DNA of 13,938 bases from an uncultured Collinsella sp. (GTDB lineage: Bacteria; Actinomycetota; Coriobacteriia; Coriobacteriales; Coriobacteriaceae): contig CAUBGU010000041.1 in NCBI GenBank assembly GCA_958435545.1, positions 1 to 13,938 on the forward strand, given 5' to 3'. Positions 13,587 through 13,938 of this stretch are shown one piece after another (within the stretch, counting starts at the first letter, position 1; each line of letters starts with the position of its first letter). The position numbers were made by a program, and so were the translations under genes. The notes under the pieces are model-generated. The model was given only the letters and a program-made list of their open reading frames with translations, was not told the origin of the DNA and searched no databases.

Positions 13587-13709
13587 GGCCGGACACAGGG
13601 TTACTCTCCAAATCGTCCTCGGACATGTCGGAGCCCCCGCTGCGCGCTTCGCGCGGCGGGGGCTCCTCCGTCCTGCGGAAAGATTTGGAGAGTAACCCTG
13701 TGCCCGGCC
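13587..13709. repeat. 123-base palindromic element with a G+C-rich core hairpin
   Basis: The outer arms, 13587-13614 and 13682-13709, are 28 bases each and complementary at 27 positions (motif ACAGGGTTACTCTCC on the left). Inside, GGAGCCCCCGC (13630-13640) pairs perfectly with GCGGGGGCTCC (13656-13666), and within it CGCGC pairs with GCGCG around a TTC loop. No T run follows on either strand and no ORF lies within. The shape fits a REP- or MITE-like mobile repeat or a structured RNA; it sits upstream of the ftsE promoter. The gap 13710-13838 holds only a weak dyad. Confidence 0.9.
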
Positions 13710-13749
13710 TGCGATAACTAAGGGGTCGCCGCGTTTATCTTGAGGTGCT

Positions 13750-13797
13750 GCATATACAAAGCTGGAAGGGTCTGAATTGCGCTTTGTCGATATATGC
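13750..13797. repeat. Imperfect dyad in the ftsE upstream region
   Basis: GCATAT plus ACAAAGC (13750-13762) can pair with GCTTTGT (13781-13787) and ATATGC (13792-13797), with a 4-base bulge in the right arm. It is weaker than its neighbours and might be a decayed repeat or chance. Confidence 0.3.
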
Positions 13798-13838
13798 CCT
13801 TTTTCCTGATGGGACCGTGCTTGAGGGGCGTCTTCATG

Positions 13839-13905
13839 AGTTGCGGTGAAATAGGGACTGTTTTACCAGTTAAAAGGTCTAATCAGTCCTTATTTCACCG
13901 CAACT
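13839..13905. repeat. 67-base inverted repeat with 22-base arms
   Basis: Arms 13839-13860 and 13884-13905 (motif GCGGTGAAATAGGGACTG facing its complement) match at 21 of 22 positions, the exception being a G-T pair in RNA, around a 23-base A+T-rich centre. It follows the edge terminator within 5 bases. No T run or coding capacity is present, so it looks like a second intergenic repeat family, unrelated in sequence to the element at 13587-13709 and to the array at 2337-2509. Confidence 0.88.
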
Positions 13906-13906
13906 G

Positions 13907-13938
13907 AAACAGGGGCGCTCTCCAAGAGAGCGCCCCTG
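13907..13938 (-). terminator. Intrinsic terminator of a gene beyond the right edge
   Basis: CAGGGGCGCTCTC pairs perfectly with GAGAGCGCCCCTG over 13 bp around a 3-base loop, and TTTC follows on the minus strand. The strong stem with a short T run suggests the end of a minus-strand gene lying just outside the window. Confidence 0.65.

Overview
The window most likely comes from a gut actinobacterium of the class Coriobacteriia, probably Collinsella or a close relative. This is inferred from the G+C-rich codon use, the ftsE-ftsX-rnr order, the MurNAc recycling cluster and the style of the intergenic repeats; no database search was run. Almost every gene is on the minus strand, so the window reads right to left. 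The only plus-strand gene is a small unclassified one at 1908-2318.

Right end (9084-13938): a 456-base intergenic stretch holds a terminator for a gene beyond the window and two long inverted repeats. It is followed by ftsE (with an unusual N-terminal extension of about 170 residues), the overlapping ftsX, an intrinsic terminator, and rnr (RNase R). FtsEX couples cell division to peptidoglycan hydrolysis.

Middle (2515-8907): a small serine recombinase with a 13-bp inverted repeat just upstream of its start, then a VanZ-family membrane protein, then a four-gene MurNAc operon read as murR, murQ, murP, mupG. The PTS permease imports and phosphorylates MurNAc or MurNAc-GlcNAc. MupG (6-phospho-N-acetylmuramidase, formerly DUF871) splits the phosphorylated disaccharide, MurQ removes the lactyl ether to give GlcNAc-6-P, and the RpiR/SIS regulator presumably senses an intermediate. 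Two palindromes lie upstream of murR, and a strong intrinsic terminator sits between murP and mupG. An ArsC/Spx-family thioredoxin-fold protein follows.

Left end (1-2514): a three-unit array of inverted repeats fills the convergent gap between the ArsC-like gene and the plus-strand gene. A tRNA-Gln(CTG)/tRNA-Glu(CTC) pair has a good promoter and a terminator. A TPR-repeat protein overlaps the start of smpB, which runs off the left edge. rnr and smpB, which are neighbours in many bacteria, are here about 8.6 kb apart.

I found no CRISPR array, insertion sequence, toxin-antitoxin pair or recognisable defence system. The most distinctive signals are the repeat/palindrome elements, the extended FtsE, the recombinase-proximal inverted repeat, and the regulatory architecture of the mur operon.
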